DNA of 64,000 nt from CALKGK01 sp964649515 (GTDB lineage Bacteria > Bacteroidota > Bacteroidia > Flavobacteriales_D > Sanyastnellaceae), in assembly GCA_964649515.1 (NCBI GenBank), contig CAZYPV010000005.1, positions 1 to 64,000 on the forward strand, read 5' to 3'. Numbering within the stretch: the stretch's first letter is position 1; every line of letters begins with the position of its first letter. Positions 15,932-24,779 of this stretch are shown one piece after another. A model generated the notes under the pieces. The model ran no database searches, was not told the DNA's origin, and worked only from the letters and a program-made list of their open reading frames with translations. A program made the translations under genes and the position numbers.

Positions 15932-17181
15932 GAATCTTGTTTATAGGTTCTTGTTCTAGCTTTTTCTTGGTTCCACTGGCAAAGGCATTGAGGGAAGAAA
16001 ATCCTGAGGTATTTCTCGGTGTTTACGGCCTTTCTAATCCTGCGGGAGAACTAAGCCAAGACGATCGTGCTGTTTTTGACACCGTCTATCCCACCGTTGA
16101 AGGTCGGCTCAAAACGGGCAAATTCGCTCGCCTCAAAGCCGTGCTTCAATTGATTCATGAACGAAGAGATCAGTTGGGATTTTGGAAAGCGGTGTTTTCT
16201 GGAAAAGGGAGAACATACATCACCCAAAAAGAAAGTGAACTAAAGACCATTGATGAGCGCCATCAAATTGGTGAAATCTCAAAGCAATTTGATCTCGTTC
16301 AAGTGCACTACTTGAAAGAAAGCAACTTGAATCTTGTTGAGCAGGTTGCCAACAATAAATTACTGCTCTCCTTTTGGGGATCGGACCTGATGCAAGCCGA
16401 AGATCACGCCTTTACGGCGCGCAAGAAACAACGACTGAGCGATTGTTTGGGCATCTCCATTCATGGGGCGGATTTGGCCTTTGTGGCTTGCGTGAAGTAT
16501 GGTTGGCACTTGAGAAATAAGATCTCTTTCGCCCTATTCCCTTTGAACAAAGAGATACTCCGAGGAATTGATCAATGCTCGAAAGAAGAGGCCATCGAAT
16601 TTTTGAATGAATTTGGATCAGTCCCCAAAGGAAAAAAAATCGTGGCCATGGGATACAATTCTCAGCCGCGTTTTCAACATCTAAAAGCCTTAAATCACCT
16701 TGAAAAATTAGGTGATGAATTGATGAAGGACATCCACTTTGTGTTCACCTTTGGATACGGTCACGACGTCGAACACGAGAAGAAAATTGTCCAAAAACTG
16801 GACGATTGTGGGTGCAGTTATTCCATCGTTGATCGATTTTTGGAAAATGATGAAGTAGGAAAGTTGAGGAAAGCCTGTGATACCTTCCTGTTTCTGGTAG
16901 ATTCAGATGCGTTTAGTGGAACCATGATTGAATATTTGTATGCAGGTGCTCATGTCATTACCGGAACTTGGCTACCATTTGGCAAATTGCGCAGGGCAGG
17001 CATTGCATTTAGCGAAGTAGAAGTCGTGGAAGACTTGCGGAAAGAAGATCTCTTTTCTTGGTCTGCACCGGAAGATCAACATCAGCGTATTTTAGCGCTA
17101 ATCGAGAACTCATCACCCGGAAAAAACTGGATGAACATGTACCGAAAATTGATGCTTCAACAGAAAGGAGAGCACAAATGA
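15928..17181 (+). CDS. GT-B glycosyltransferase, possibly WecF-like
   Basis: The 417-residue protein begins MRILFIGSCSSFFLVPLAKAL, typical of a GT-B N-domain. The middle has LLLSFWGSDLMQAE, and the C-domain has IVAMGYNSQPRFQHLKAL, FVFTFGYGHD and DAFSGTMIEYLYAGAHVI. MGYNSQPRFQH recalls the donor-site region of the WecF (GT56) group, so a deoxy-amino-sugar donor is possible; this is a weak inference. It is coupled by ATGA to both neighbours, ptmE upstream and the next GT at 17178. Confidence 0.7.
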   Translation: MRILFIGSCSSFFLVPLAKALREENPEVFLGVYGLSNPAGELSQDDRAVFDTVYPTVEGRLKTGKFARLKAVLQLIHERRDQLGFWKAVFSGKGRTYITQKESELKTIDERHQIGEISKQFDLVQVHYLKESNLNLVEQVANNKLLLSFWGSDLMQAEDHAFTARKKQRLSDCLGISIHGADLAFVACVKYGWHLRNKISFALFPLNKEILRGIDQCSKEEAIEFLNEFGSVPKGKKIVAMGYNSQPRFQHLKALNHLEKLGDELMKDIHFVFTFGYGHDVEHEKKIVQKLDDCGCSYSIVDRFLENDEVGKLRKACDTFLFLVDSDAFSGTMIEYLYAGAHVITGTWLPFGKLRRAGIAFSEVEVVEDLRKEDLFSWSAPEDQHQRILALIENSSPGKNWMNMYRKLMLQQKGEHK

Positions 17182-18359
17182 ATGCAAGAAAACGGATACT
17201 GCTCATCTGTGATGCAAATTTGAGCAAAGCACCAAGAGTGAGAATGACCTACGAAGCTTTGCGTCATGAATTCGACTTCACCATGGCGGGATACGAAGCT
17301 CCCCCTTTTGATGATGCGGAGTACATTCCTCTGCCTAGAAAGAAGAAACCGCCTAGAAAGAACATCAACTTTCATTTGAACTGGCCTACTCCACTTCGGA
17401 AACTTACCTCCTTATTGGTCAAACTTTATCTCTTTCTTTTTGCCGAAAAAGAGGATCGAACTCCTTTACACGAATTGCACTATCCGCTCCTGAAAGATGT
17501 GGCGTGCGACCTCATCATCAATCACCACCTTGCCACCTTGGAAACCGCTGTTCGACTCAAAAAGGAGAAGAATGTAAAGCTGATTTGCAATTTGCATGAA
17601 TACTACCCGAGAGAATTCGAAGATCAAGAAATTTGGATGAAGTATGAAGGCCCGAAAATCACCGCCATTTGCCAAGAGTACCTCGTTCAGGCCGATGCTG
17701 TTTTCACCGTTTGCGATGGAATACGCGAAGAATACCTTGAGGAGTTTGGAGTGGATTCTATAGTGCTGCGCAACGACAAGCCCTATGCTGATCTGCGTGT
17801 CCAAGAGAATCATGGAGTCATCAAGCTCATTCACCACGGAGCGGCCCTGAAATCGCGCCATTTGGAATTATTGATTGAAGCCGTTAAGCCTTTGAAAGGG
17901 ACCTTTTCGCTCGATTTAATGCTCATCCCCACCCAAGAAGATTGTTACCGCAGCTTGACCGACATGTGTAAAAACCTCGAACACATCAACATCATTGATG
18001 CGGTTGCTCCAAAAGACATCATACCATTCATCAACACCTATGATGTTGGCGTCTTTCTTCTGAAACCCGTGAATTTCAATTATCAAATGGCTTTACCCAA
18101 TAAACTATTTGAATTCATTCAAGCGCGTTTGGCCATTGTGATTAGTCCGAATCAAGAGATGGCCCGAATTGTTCATGACTATCAACTTGGTTTGGTGAGT
18201 GAGGATTTTAGTGCTGATGCTTTTCGAGAGACCTTGCAAAGCTTGAACAGGGAATCGATCCTTCAATTCAAACAAGCCGCCAATGAGCACGCCTTCGAAC
18301 TGAGTTCAGACCAGAGCAAGCAGCGAATTCAAGCCTGTGTTCAAGATTTAATGCATTGA
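17178..18359 (+). CDS. GT-B (GT4-like) glycosyltransferase
   Basis: This 393-residue protein begins RILLICDANLSKAPRVRM. An EYYP segment in the N-domain and a C-domain GVFLLKPVNFNYQMALPNKLFEFIQARLAIVIS match the donor-binding half of GT4-type enzymes; the E in LFEF is the position that usually contacts the nucleotide. ATG 17178 is chosen for its ATGA overlap with the previous gene; the frame extends to 17058 only inside that gene. Donor and acceptor cannot be assigned. The next GT starts 3 bases later. Confidence 0.8.
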   Translation: MNARKRILLICDANLSKAPRVRMTYEALRHEFDFTMAGYEAPPFDDAEYIPLPRKKKPPRKNINFHLNWPTPLRKLTSLLVKLYLFLFAEKEDRTPLHELHYPLLKDVACDLIINHHLATLETAVRLKKEKNVKLICNLHEYYPREFEDQEIWMKYEGPKITAICQEYLVQADAVFTVCDGIREEYLEEFGVDSIVLRNDKPYADLRVQENHGVIKLIHHGAALKSRHLELLIEAVKPLKGTFSLDLMLIPTQEDCYRSLTDMCKNLEHINIIDAVAPKDIIPFINTYDVGVFLLKPVNFNYQMALPNKLFEFIQARLAIVISPNQEMARIVHDYQLGLVSEDFSADAFRETLQSLNRESILQFKQAANEHAFELSSDQSKQRIQACVQDLMH

Positions 18360-18362
18360 TCC

Positions 18363-19520
18363 ATGAGCAAACGTGTTGTACTCTACCAAAGCATTAATCC
18401 TGGGAAGACGAAAAGAGGTCCGCACTTCTTTTTCCCCATGTTTTTTCGAGATTATCTTCATCAAGCTTTTCAAGAAAATGAGCTCTGGTATTTGATCAAA
18501 ACGGATGATCCTGAGCAGTTGAAAACCATGCTTGACGAATTTGACGTGCCCTTGGGTAGAGTCGTCATTCTCCCCACGAGAAAACATCGTTTCAAGAGCT
18601 TGCACGAGCGTTTGGACATGCGTTTGGCGCTCATTCGACTCAAACCCGAATTGTTCCATGTATTGACTTACGCCAGCGAAGAAGAACTCCCCCTTTTAAA
18701 AGAAGTTCAGAAACGTGTTCGCCGCATTTTATTCACGGTGACCTATAACGCGATACCGGTGGCCTTTACTCGTGATGACGAACCTCGGTATAAAAAAGAT
18801 CGGGCGAAATATGGCCAACTTTTTCGCGAAATCAATTTCCGCGGAATCCTCTCATGGTATGATGACATTCCTGCCTTTTTTGAAGAGCAAGAATGGATTA
18901 AAGCGAAGCCGGATGTAGCTGTGATTGACAGCAGGTACTGTGATGCTTCACGCTTTTCTCCTTCCGAGAACAAAAAGAAGCAAATTGTTTTTGCCTCGGC
19001 ATTTGCTCCTTACAAACGTCCGAGGATGTTTGTGGAAGCCATTATCGACCTGCACAAACGGAATTTTGACCTCGGAGATTGGCAATTCTTAATGGTGGGA
19101 AACGGTCCGGAAGAAAAAACAATTCAATCACAAATCGCGCAATCCGGATTAGAGGAGTACATTCTTCTTCTGCCGCCTACCGACGACATCTCCCCCATCC
19201 TCAATGCATCCATGGCCTACGTTTCTTGCCAAGACCACGAAAACTTCCCCAGTTTGGCGATGAATGAAGCCATGGCAGCCGGCAACGCCATCATCGCTCG
19301 TCCCGTAGGTAGAACGCACTTATTTGTTCATCATGAGAAGAACGGCTACCTTGCTGAGGAAGACAATGTTCAAGGGCTATCAAAAGCATTGGAAAAATTC
19401 ATTTCTTTGAGCTCAGAGGAACGCAAGAAAATGATGCAGTTTAGTCATCAGTTAACAAAAGAATATCACACTCCAGAACGTTTTCGCCAACAGGTAGACG
19501 AATTTTGGAGCAAGCTATAA
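18363..19520 (+). CDS. GT4-family glycosyltransferase
   Basis: This 385-residue GT-B enzyme has an N-domain starting VVLYQSINPGKTKRGPHFF. The C-domain shows VFASAFAPYKRPRMFVEAI, FLMVGNGPEE, and the donor site NFPSLAMNEAMAAGNAIIA with the conserved Glu. The sequence is a convincing GT4 member, but the sugar is unknown. It is followed after 3 bases by the LegI-like synthase gene, making it part of the same transcription unit. Confidence 0.85.
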   Translation: MSKRVVLYQSINPGKTKRGPHFFFPMFFRDYLHQAFQENELWYLIKTDDPEQLKTMLDEFDVPLGRVVILPTRKHRFKSLHERLDMRLALIRLKPELFHVLTYASEEELPLLKEVQKRVRRILFTVTYNAIPVAFTRDDEPRYKKDRAKYGQLFREINFRGILSWYDDIPAFFEEQEWIKAKPDVAVIDSRYCDASRFSPSENKKKQIVFASAFAPYKRPRMFVEAIIDLHKRNFDLGDWQFLMVGNGPEEKTIQSQIAQSGLEEYILLLPPTDDISPILNASMAYVSCQDHENFPSLAMNEAMAAGNAIIARPVGRTHLFVHHEKNGYLAEEDNVQGLSKALEKFISLSSEERKKMMQFSHQLTKEYHTPERFRQQVDEFWSKL

Positions 19521-19523
19521 GCC

Positions 19524-20579
19524 ATGAAAATACTCGACTTTTTAAACACCTACAATTCCAAAGAACTTCGCAGGCCATACGTTATTGCTGAAGCTGGGGT
19601 AAACCACGAGGGCTCGATGGATCTTGCGAAAAGACTCATTGATGAAGCCGCTGAGGGAGGTGCTCACGCCATTAAATTTCAGACCTACAAGGCAGAAACC
19701 ATTGCCTCCAAAGACAGCCCGTATTACTGGGACATCACCCAAGAACCTACGCGGAGTCAGTTCGAACTTTTCAAGAAATACGACTCTTTCTGGAAGAACG
19801 AATACGAGCAACTGGCGCGCTATTGTGAGACGGCAGGCATTGAATTCATGTCTACCCCTTTCGATGTTGAATCAGCACATTTCCTGAATGATTTGATGCC
19901 GGTATTTAAAGTATCGAGCTCAGATTTGACGAACATTCCTTTCATTGAAATCATGTGTGATTTTGGGAAGCCCATGATCCTTTCCACCGGTGCGAGTTAT
20001 TTGTGGGAAATCCATCAAGCCGTAGAGGCCATCAACAAGAAAGGTAACCAACTTTGTTTGATGCATTGTGTTTTGAATTACCCCACGCCTGATGCCAACG
20101 CCAACTTGGGAATGATCAAATCGCTCATACGCCACTTCCCCGACCATGTCCCTGGGTATTCAGACCATACCTTGCCCAAAGACATGGAGGTAATGAAAAT
20201 GGCCACCCTCCTCGGTGCTGCCGTGATCGAAAAACACTTCACACACGACAAAACCCTGCCGGGCAATGATCACTATCACGCCATGGACAAAGAAGACATG
20301 AAGCACTTCAATGGCCTCATGGACCGCACCTTTGAACTCTTAGGGAATTTTGAAGTCACTGCGCTAGAAGACGAAGCTCCTGCCAGAGCCAACGCCCGCC
20401 GAAGTTTGGTGGCCGCAAAAAACATCCCGCAAGGAAAAATCATCGAGCGCAGCGATCTCACTTGGAAACGTCCGGCCAAAGGTGTGAGTCCTAAAGACAT
20501 CGACCAAGTGGTGGGCAAAGCGGCGACAAAGGACATTCAAGAAGACGAAATCATCCAGTGGAATGCAATTGAATCGTGA
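19524..20579 (+). CDS. neuB: NeuB-family nonulosonic acid synthase (LegI-like)
   Basis: This 351-residue protein joins a TIM-barrel NeuB domain and a C-terminal SAF/antifreeze-like domain (~290-350). Signatures are YVIAEAGVNHEGSMDLAK, KFQT at 51-54, KVSSSDLTNIPFIE, STGASYLWEI, GYSDHTL and VIEKHFTHD. It condenses phosphoenolpyruvate with an N-acyl mannosamine-type sugar. LegC and PtmE-like genes in the same unit suggest a legionaminic-type product. The protein is clearly different from the second synthase at 25523, which lacks KFQT. Its end overlaps the DUF4910 gene by 17 bases. Confidence 0.88.
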   Translation: MKILDFLNTYNSKELRRPYVIAEAGVNHEGSMDLAKRLIDEAAEGGAHAIKFQTYKAETIASKDSPYYWDITQEPTRSQFELFKKYDSFWKNEYEQLARYCETAGIEFMSTPFDVESAHFLNDLMPVFKVSSSDLTNIPFIEIMCDFGKPMILSTGASYLWEIHQAVEAINKKGNQLCLMHCVLNYPTPDANANLGMIKSLIRHFPDHVPGYSDHTLPKDMEVMKMATLLGAAVIEKHFTHDKTLPGNDHYHAMDKEDMKHFNGLMDRTFELLGNFEVTALEDEAPARANARRSLVAAKNIPQGKIIERSDLTWKRPAKGVSPKDIDQVVGKAATKDIQEDEIIQWNAIES

Positions 20580-21849
20580 AGAAGAAAAGGCCCTTGTTGA
20601 GTCGTATTTTGACCAACTCTGGCCCATATGTAGATCGCTCACTGGTGCGGGAGTTCGGGATAGTCTTGCAGTGCTTGAAAAGGAAATGGAGCTCAAGCAC
20701 ACTGAGGTTCCTTCGGGCACACAGGTATTTGATTGGATAGTACCTAAGGAATGGGCCATTCGTGACGCTTACATCCTTACCCCAGACGGTACTAAAATTG
20801 CCAACTTCAAGGAAAACAACTTGCATGTGCTGAATTATTCGGCACCGGTTCATCGAGAAATGAGTCTTCACGAGCTCAAGGAACACATCTACACCCTATC
20901 CTCACAGCCCGATGTTATCCCCTATGTTACATCCTACTACAAGGAAAAATGGGGGTTTTGCATGAGTCACAATGAACTCTTGGGCTTGAAGGAAGGAACT
21001 TACAAAGTGGTGATCGACAGTACGCTTTTTGACGGCGTTTTGAATTATGCTGAAGCTGTGCTACCTGGCTCAAGTGGTCAACAGGTACTTTTTAGCACCT
21101 ACATTTGTCACCCCAGCATGGCCAACAACGAGCTCAGCGGTCCGCTCACTGCACTTGCGCTTTATCGTCGGCTAAAAAACTTGCCCAACAGAAAATACAC
21201 GTATCGTTTTCTATTTGCACCCGAAACCATTGGAGTAATTGCATATCTCGCCAAGGAGGGAAACACTCTAAAAAAGCAACTTGCAGCGGGCTATGTGCTC
21301 ACCTGTTGTGCAGATCGGGGTATTCCAACCTACAAACGATCCAAACATCAATCGGCCTTGGTGGATGAAATGGCCTTGCACGTTCTTGAAAACAAAGCGG
21401 CAAAATTCAATACCATCCCTTTTTCTGTTGGCGGAAGCGATGAGCGCCAGTACTGTTCACCCGGTTTTAATTTGCCTGTTGGAAGCCTGATGAGAACGCC
21501 TTATCAGCAGTACAAGGAATACCACACCAGTGCAGACAATAAGGAATTCATCAGTTTTGAGCACCTTTTGCAAACGGTTGACCTTTATGAGGCCATTGTT
21601 CACGGATTGGAACTCAATGAAAAGTATTTTAACGCCGTTCAATACGGTGAGCCGCAATTGGGAAAGAGAGGGCTCTATCCCGATTCTGTTACCGCCGAAG
21701 ACCCGCGCGAAGAGCTCCACCGATTGTTGCATTTCTTGAGTTTTGCTGACGGAAACACCTCCTTACTCGAAATCGCAAAACTTCGAAACGACTGTATTTT
21801 AGATTATACCACCATCGTTCAAAAATGCAAAGACGCTGGACTCGTGTAA
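20563..21849 (+). CDS. DUF4910 aminopeptidase-like protein of sugar clusters
   Basis: This 428-residue protein matches the COG4310/DUF4910 family. The N-terminus is YFDQLWPICRSLTGAGVRDSL, and the peptidase-like core has FSTYICHPSMANNELSGPL with His and Asn/Glu candidate metal ligands, FLFAPETIGVIAYL, and FSVGGSDERQYCSPGFNLPVG. It ends with a winged-helix-like segment. Members recur in polysaccharide and flagellin-glycan loci next to NeuB and LegC-type genes, but I know of no settled reaction. Overlap with neuB by 17 bases implies a role in the same sugar pathway. An amide hydrolase or deacylase acting on the sugar is a reasonable but untested idea. Confidence 0.8.
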   Translation: MQLNREEEKALVESYFDQLWPICRSLTGAGVRDSLAVLEKEMELKHTEVPSGTQVFDWIVPKEWAIRDAYILTPDGTKIANFKENNLHVLNYSAPVHREMSLHELKEHIYTLSSQPDVIPYVTSYYKEKWGFCMSHNELLGLKEGTYKVVIDSTLFDGVLNYAEAVLPGSSGQQVLFSTYICHPSMANNELSGPLTALALYRRLKNLPNRKYTYRFLFAPETIGVIAYLAKEGNTLKKQLAAGYVLTCCADRGIPTYKRSKHQSALVDEMALHVLENKAAKFNTIPFSVGGSDERQYCSPGFNLPVGSLMRTPYQQYKEYHTSADNKEFISFEHLLQTVDLYEAIVHGLELNEKYFNAVQYGEPQLGKRGLYPDSVTAEDPREELHRLLHFLSFADGNTSLLEIAKLRNDCILDYTTIVQKCKDAGLV

Positions 21850-21865
21850 TTTAGTTCTTCATTTC

Positions 21866-21898
21866 TTTGACGAGAAAGTGATTTTTTTGCTAAATTGG
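21866..21898 (+). promoter_or_regulatory. Probable promoter for the T9SS cargo gene
   Basis: A TTTG at 21866-21869 and TAAATTGG at 21891-21898 (one mismatch to TAnnTTTG) are 21 bases apart, the usual -33/-7 geometry in Bacteroidetes. The gene starts at 21942, leaving a leader of about 40 bases. Confidence 0.45.
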
Positions 21899-21941
21899 GG
21901 ACGAAGATTGATCCTGTTGTGCACAGGAAGACCGAACCACT

Positions 21942-23651
21942 ATGAAGCAACTATCCTTTATCCTAGCAGCATTGCTGTTGGCCGTGTTGAACGTATATTC
22001 ACAAGACGAGCCAGCAAACGCCGTGCCTCTGACTGAAACTTACTATCTCGAGCAGCTCTTCAGTAACCCCGCGTGTAATTCTTTGGCTTTGAGTCTTGGA
22101 GCTAGCGGCTCTGGCTTACCTACCTGCGCGGGTGTGGACAATAACGACGTTTGGATTTCCACTACTGCCACTTTTCAAGGTTCAAAATACGTGCTTGAGA
22201 CGAGTAACTTTGATGCAGTCCTCTACTTTTATGACGCAAGCTTCAATCTCTTGGCCTGTGAGAATAGTAACGGAGCAAATGCGGGAGAAGAAATCTGGGT
22301 GACCGATTTGGTTGCTGGCGACGATTATTATATCCGTGTTCATTCCATCGATGGAAGTGCTGGTGATTTTAGTCTTTGTGGATGGTACCTCCCTCGATCG
22401 GAACTTAGAAATGGATGGAGCCCCTATCCCAATGGCGACTCTGCACCTTTGGGATATCGTGTTACCGAGTGGACCAAAAGAAGAAATTATGCGCCTTACA
22501 ACAATCTCATCCAAGGCACCCGTTGGGAATTTACGAACGTGGACACCGGCGTAATTACCGAGTATGAAATTAGCGGCAACAACGGAAATTTAACACTATC
22601 TCTCTTGGATGATATGTGTTTTGGTCAGAGCTACATGGTGCGAGTTCAAGTGCGTGTAGATGATCATTGGTGTGGATATGGTGAGTCTCTCCCGCTGCTC
22701 ACCGAGGCAGAACCTACCACGCGTTTGCAAGATGGATATGGTGGAAACACTTATGGCGTTTCCAGCAATATCAAAGTGAATTATGTTGGACCAGACCAAT
22801 TGATCGAATGGAGGTTCACGAGCAACAATGGAACAGAGGTGCTTCAACACTTTAGCACTTCCTCAACCATTTCAATGGATGAAATTGCCTGCATTCGCTA
22901 CAATCGAATTTATTCTGTTGAGGTTAGGGTAACGTATTGCGGCCAAACAGGACCGTGGAGTGACCCCGACTTCCTCATTATCAGTCCGCTCCCCTACACC
23001 CGAGTTACAGATCAATACTGCAATACGGTTCAATTCCCGGGGGCTACCTTGTTCACAGAATTCATTAATGTTGCTGACCAGTACGCATGGCAAATTGCGG
23101 AAATTGATCCTAACGACCCCTTGTTAACCCCAATCGCCCCGGCCATTGTAACGTATTCACCAAGTACCAATTTATACTTACTTCCTTTGGGCTTGGAATG
23201 GGGCAAAACCTACCGCGTTGGTGTAAAACCATTTTTAGGTTACACCGGGGATTGTGATACTTTCCAAGAAGGAGATTATGGACAGTTCTGTACAATTACC
23301 ATTGGCGATCCGACCGCTTTGATGGCACCTCCCATGTTGAGTGCTAGCGATGATGAAACAGGCGAGTTGATTCAAGGAAATGATGAGTCTTTGGAGCTCT
23401 TGGCTTATCCTAACCCCATGAATTCTGGGGATGTTCTCAAGCTGGAAGTAAAAGGAACATCATTGAGTCCGGACGCTCGTTTGAAAGTGTTCAGTGGCAA
23501 CGGAATGGTGCTTGTTGATGATGTGGCAAGCAAATATGTACAAGGAAACACGATTGAATTGTTTTCCTCCTCAACTTGGGCACGTGGAATGTATTTTGTG
23601 CAAGTTCAAGATGCGCGGAAATCACTTAGCACCAACGTACTGTTGAAATAG
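21942..23651 (+). CDS. Secreted protein with T9SS type A sorting domain
   Basis: This 569-residue protein has a signal peptide (MKQLSFILAALLLAVLNVYSQ), then a domain with CAGVDNNDVWISTTATFQG and DDYYIRVHSIDGSAGDFSLCG, like bacterial pre-peptidase C-terminal beta domains. Repeated Cys-containing beta modules follow (DMCFGQSYMVRVQVR, CIRYNRIYSVEVRVT, LEWGKTYRVGVKPF). The C-terminus LLAYPNPMNSGDVLKLEVKG ... GMYFVQVQDARKSLSTNVLLK is a T9SS type A signal, so it crosses the outer membrane by T9SS and is probably anchored to A-LPS-type glycan. It has its own promoter and interrupts the polysaccharide genes; no enzyme motif is visible. Confidence 0.85.
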   Translation: MKQLSFILAALLLAVLNVYSQDEPANAVPLTETYYLEQLFSNPACNSLALSLGASGSGLPTCAGVDNNDVWISTTATFQGSKYVLETSNFDAVLYFYDASFNLLACENSNGANAGEEIWVTDLVAGDDYYIRVHSIDGSAGDFSLCGWYLPRSELRNGWSPYPNGDSAPLGYRVTEWTKRRNYAPYNNLIQGTRWEFTNVDTGVITEYEISGNNGNLTLSLLDDMCFGQSYMVRVQVRVDDHWCGYGESLPLLTEAEPTTRLQDGYGGNTYGVSSNIKVNYVGPDQLIEWRFTSNNGTEVLQHFSTSSTISMDEIACIRYNRIYSVEVRVTYCGQTGPWSDPDFLIISPLPYTRVTDQYCNTVQFPGATLFTEFINVADQYAWQIAEIDPNDPLLTPIAPAIVTYSPSTNLYLLPLGLEWGKTYRVGVKPFLGYTGDCDTFQEGDYGQFCTITIGDPTALMAPPMLSASDDETGELIQGNDESLELLAYPNPMNSGDVLKLEVKGTSLSPDARLKVFSGNGMVLVDDVASKYVQGNTIELFSSSTWARGMYFVQVQDARKSLSTNVLLK

Positions 23652-23659
23652 CACAATGC

Positions 23660-24567
23660 TTATTGTCCTTTCAAGAGCAATATCCCTTCTTGGTCTTTAA
23701 CCAATGCCAAGTACGTTCCCGCACTCAGAAAGCCAAGATCGAGGGTATTGCGGTTGATGATATCGCTATACACAAGACGTCCATCTAAACTGTACACCCT
23801 TACATTGCCCAAAGGAGAATTTGAGCTCAAATATAAATTAGAAGCTCCGTTGTTTCTTGCTGTTACGGTATTGTCTTGATTGAAATCCGTAGATTGGACA
23901 CCCGTCGTTTCCCACTCACATAAAGCAGAAAGTGTTACGCAATGCACCTCAGAATAGATCATTCCGTAAAACAAATAGCGCTCTTCCATGCAGAGCTCTT
24001 GTCCAACCTCAGCACTTGTGAACTCAAATAAGTGAGCTTCATTCTCGAAACTTTCCCCATTCAAAGACCATGTTCGCGATTGGAGAATAAGGTCATCCTG
24101 AATGGCCGTTTCTGAATTGGCCTTGAACTCACAGTCGCCCAAATCTTCCAAGCTAAAATCCACATTCAAATTGGGAGCGGGCAAATCGAAAAGGTGGTGT
24201 TTACAGCTAGTAGATGCACAAGTCTCTTCACCATTCACCCCTTCTACCCGCAAACAAACCACGTACTCTCCCATAGTAGAATATTCATGTGTACCGGAAG
24301 GCTCCTGAGACCAATTACCATCATTAAAATCCCACTCAAAAGAAGTAATGTTGGTATTGATTCCTGTACTTACCTCACTCTCAAAATAAAGCAGTGCACC
24401 TGAAGAGCTCAAACTGGGAGCTGCCTGCACGGTGCAAGGCGTGGAAAGTCCAATGGGAATGTTTTCGCAATAACTGTAAATCACCTGTTCATCGTTCTCC
24501 AAGACGGTAATGGACAAACAGACCAAATAGTGGTTTGCAGCGGGAAAAGTATGCACAGGATTGGACA
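23660..24567 (-). CDS. T9SS type A cargo with PKD-like domains, 5' end lost in assembly gap
   Basis: The reading frame is open from 24567, at the edge of the N run, to a stop at 23660-23662, giving about 300 residues. PKD-like units are visible: SNPVHTFPAANHYLVCLSI at the broken edge and FEWDFNDGNWSQEPSGTHEY further on, the latter carrying the classic WDFNDG and TH-EY pattern. Cysteine-containing spacers follow. The end GNVRVYSLDGRLVYSDI ... GFLSAGTYLALVKD is a T9SS type A sorting domain. It is convergent with the gene at 21942, 8 bases apart. A GTG at 24556 is in frame but lies inside a PKD strand and is not the true start. The missing N-terminus and signal peptide fall in or beyond the gap. 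Confidence 0.8.
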
Positions 24568-24667
24568 NNNNNNNNNNNNNNNNNNNNNNNNNNNNNNNNN
24601 NNNNNNNNNNNNNNNNNNNNNNNNNNNNNNNNNNNNNNNNNNNNNNNNNNNNNNNNNNNNNNNNNNN
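24568..24667. other. Scaffold gap (100 N)
   Basis: Exactly 100 undetermined bases, the usual placeholder for a gap of unknown length. It truncates the PKD-domain gene. The true distance between the two halves of the polysaccharide locus, and any genes in it, cannot be known from this window. Confidence 0.98.
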
Positions 24668-24736
24668 TAGTATTTAAATTAAATTTTCTTTTTTCATAAC
24701 ATTCGAAGTTCCATAAACATAGTCTCTGAGATGTCC

Positions 24737-24765
24737 TTGTGAGGTCTTCTGAATTGGTATCTTTG
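24737..24765 (+). promoter_or_regulatory. Promoter of the second nonulosonate operon
   Basis: TATCTTTG at 24758-24765 is a perfect TAnnTTTG box with a TTG at 24737-24739, 18 bases upstream. The first ATG is at 24780, so the leader is very short. This marks the start of a separate transcription unit rather than read-through from the first half of the locus. Confidence 0.65.
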
Positions 24766-24779
24766 TCAAAACCTTATTC

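Noticed and set aside
23652..23680. Short ACAAT-GCTT-ATTGT hairpin as terminator between the convergent T9SS genes
   Set aside because: Only a five-base A/T-rich stem that overlaps the end of the coding frame, with no T-run; too weak to call.
24537..24556. GTG 24556 as the true start of the PKD-domain gene
   Set aside because: It lies in the middle of a PKD-like strand (SNPVHTFPAA), the frame is open into the N run, and no signal peptide follows it; the gene is truncated by the gap.
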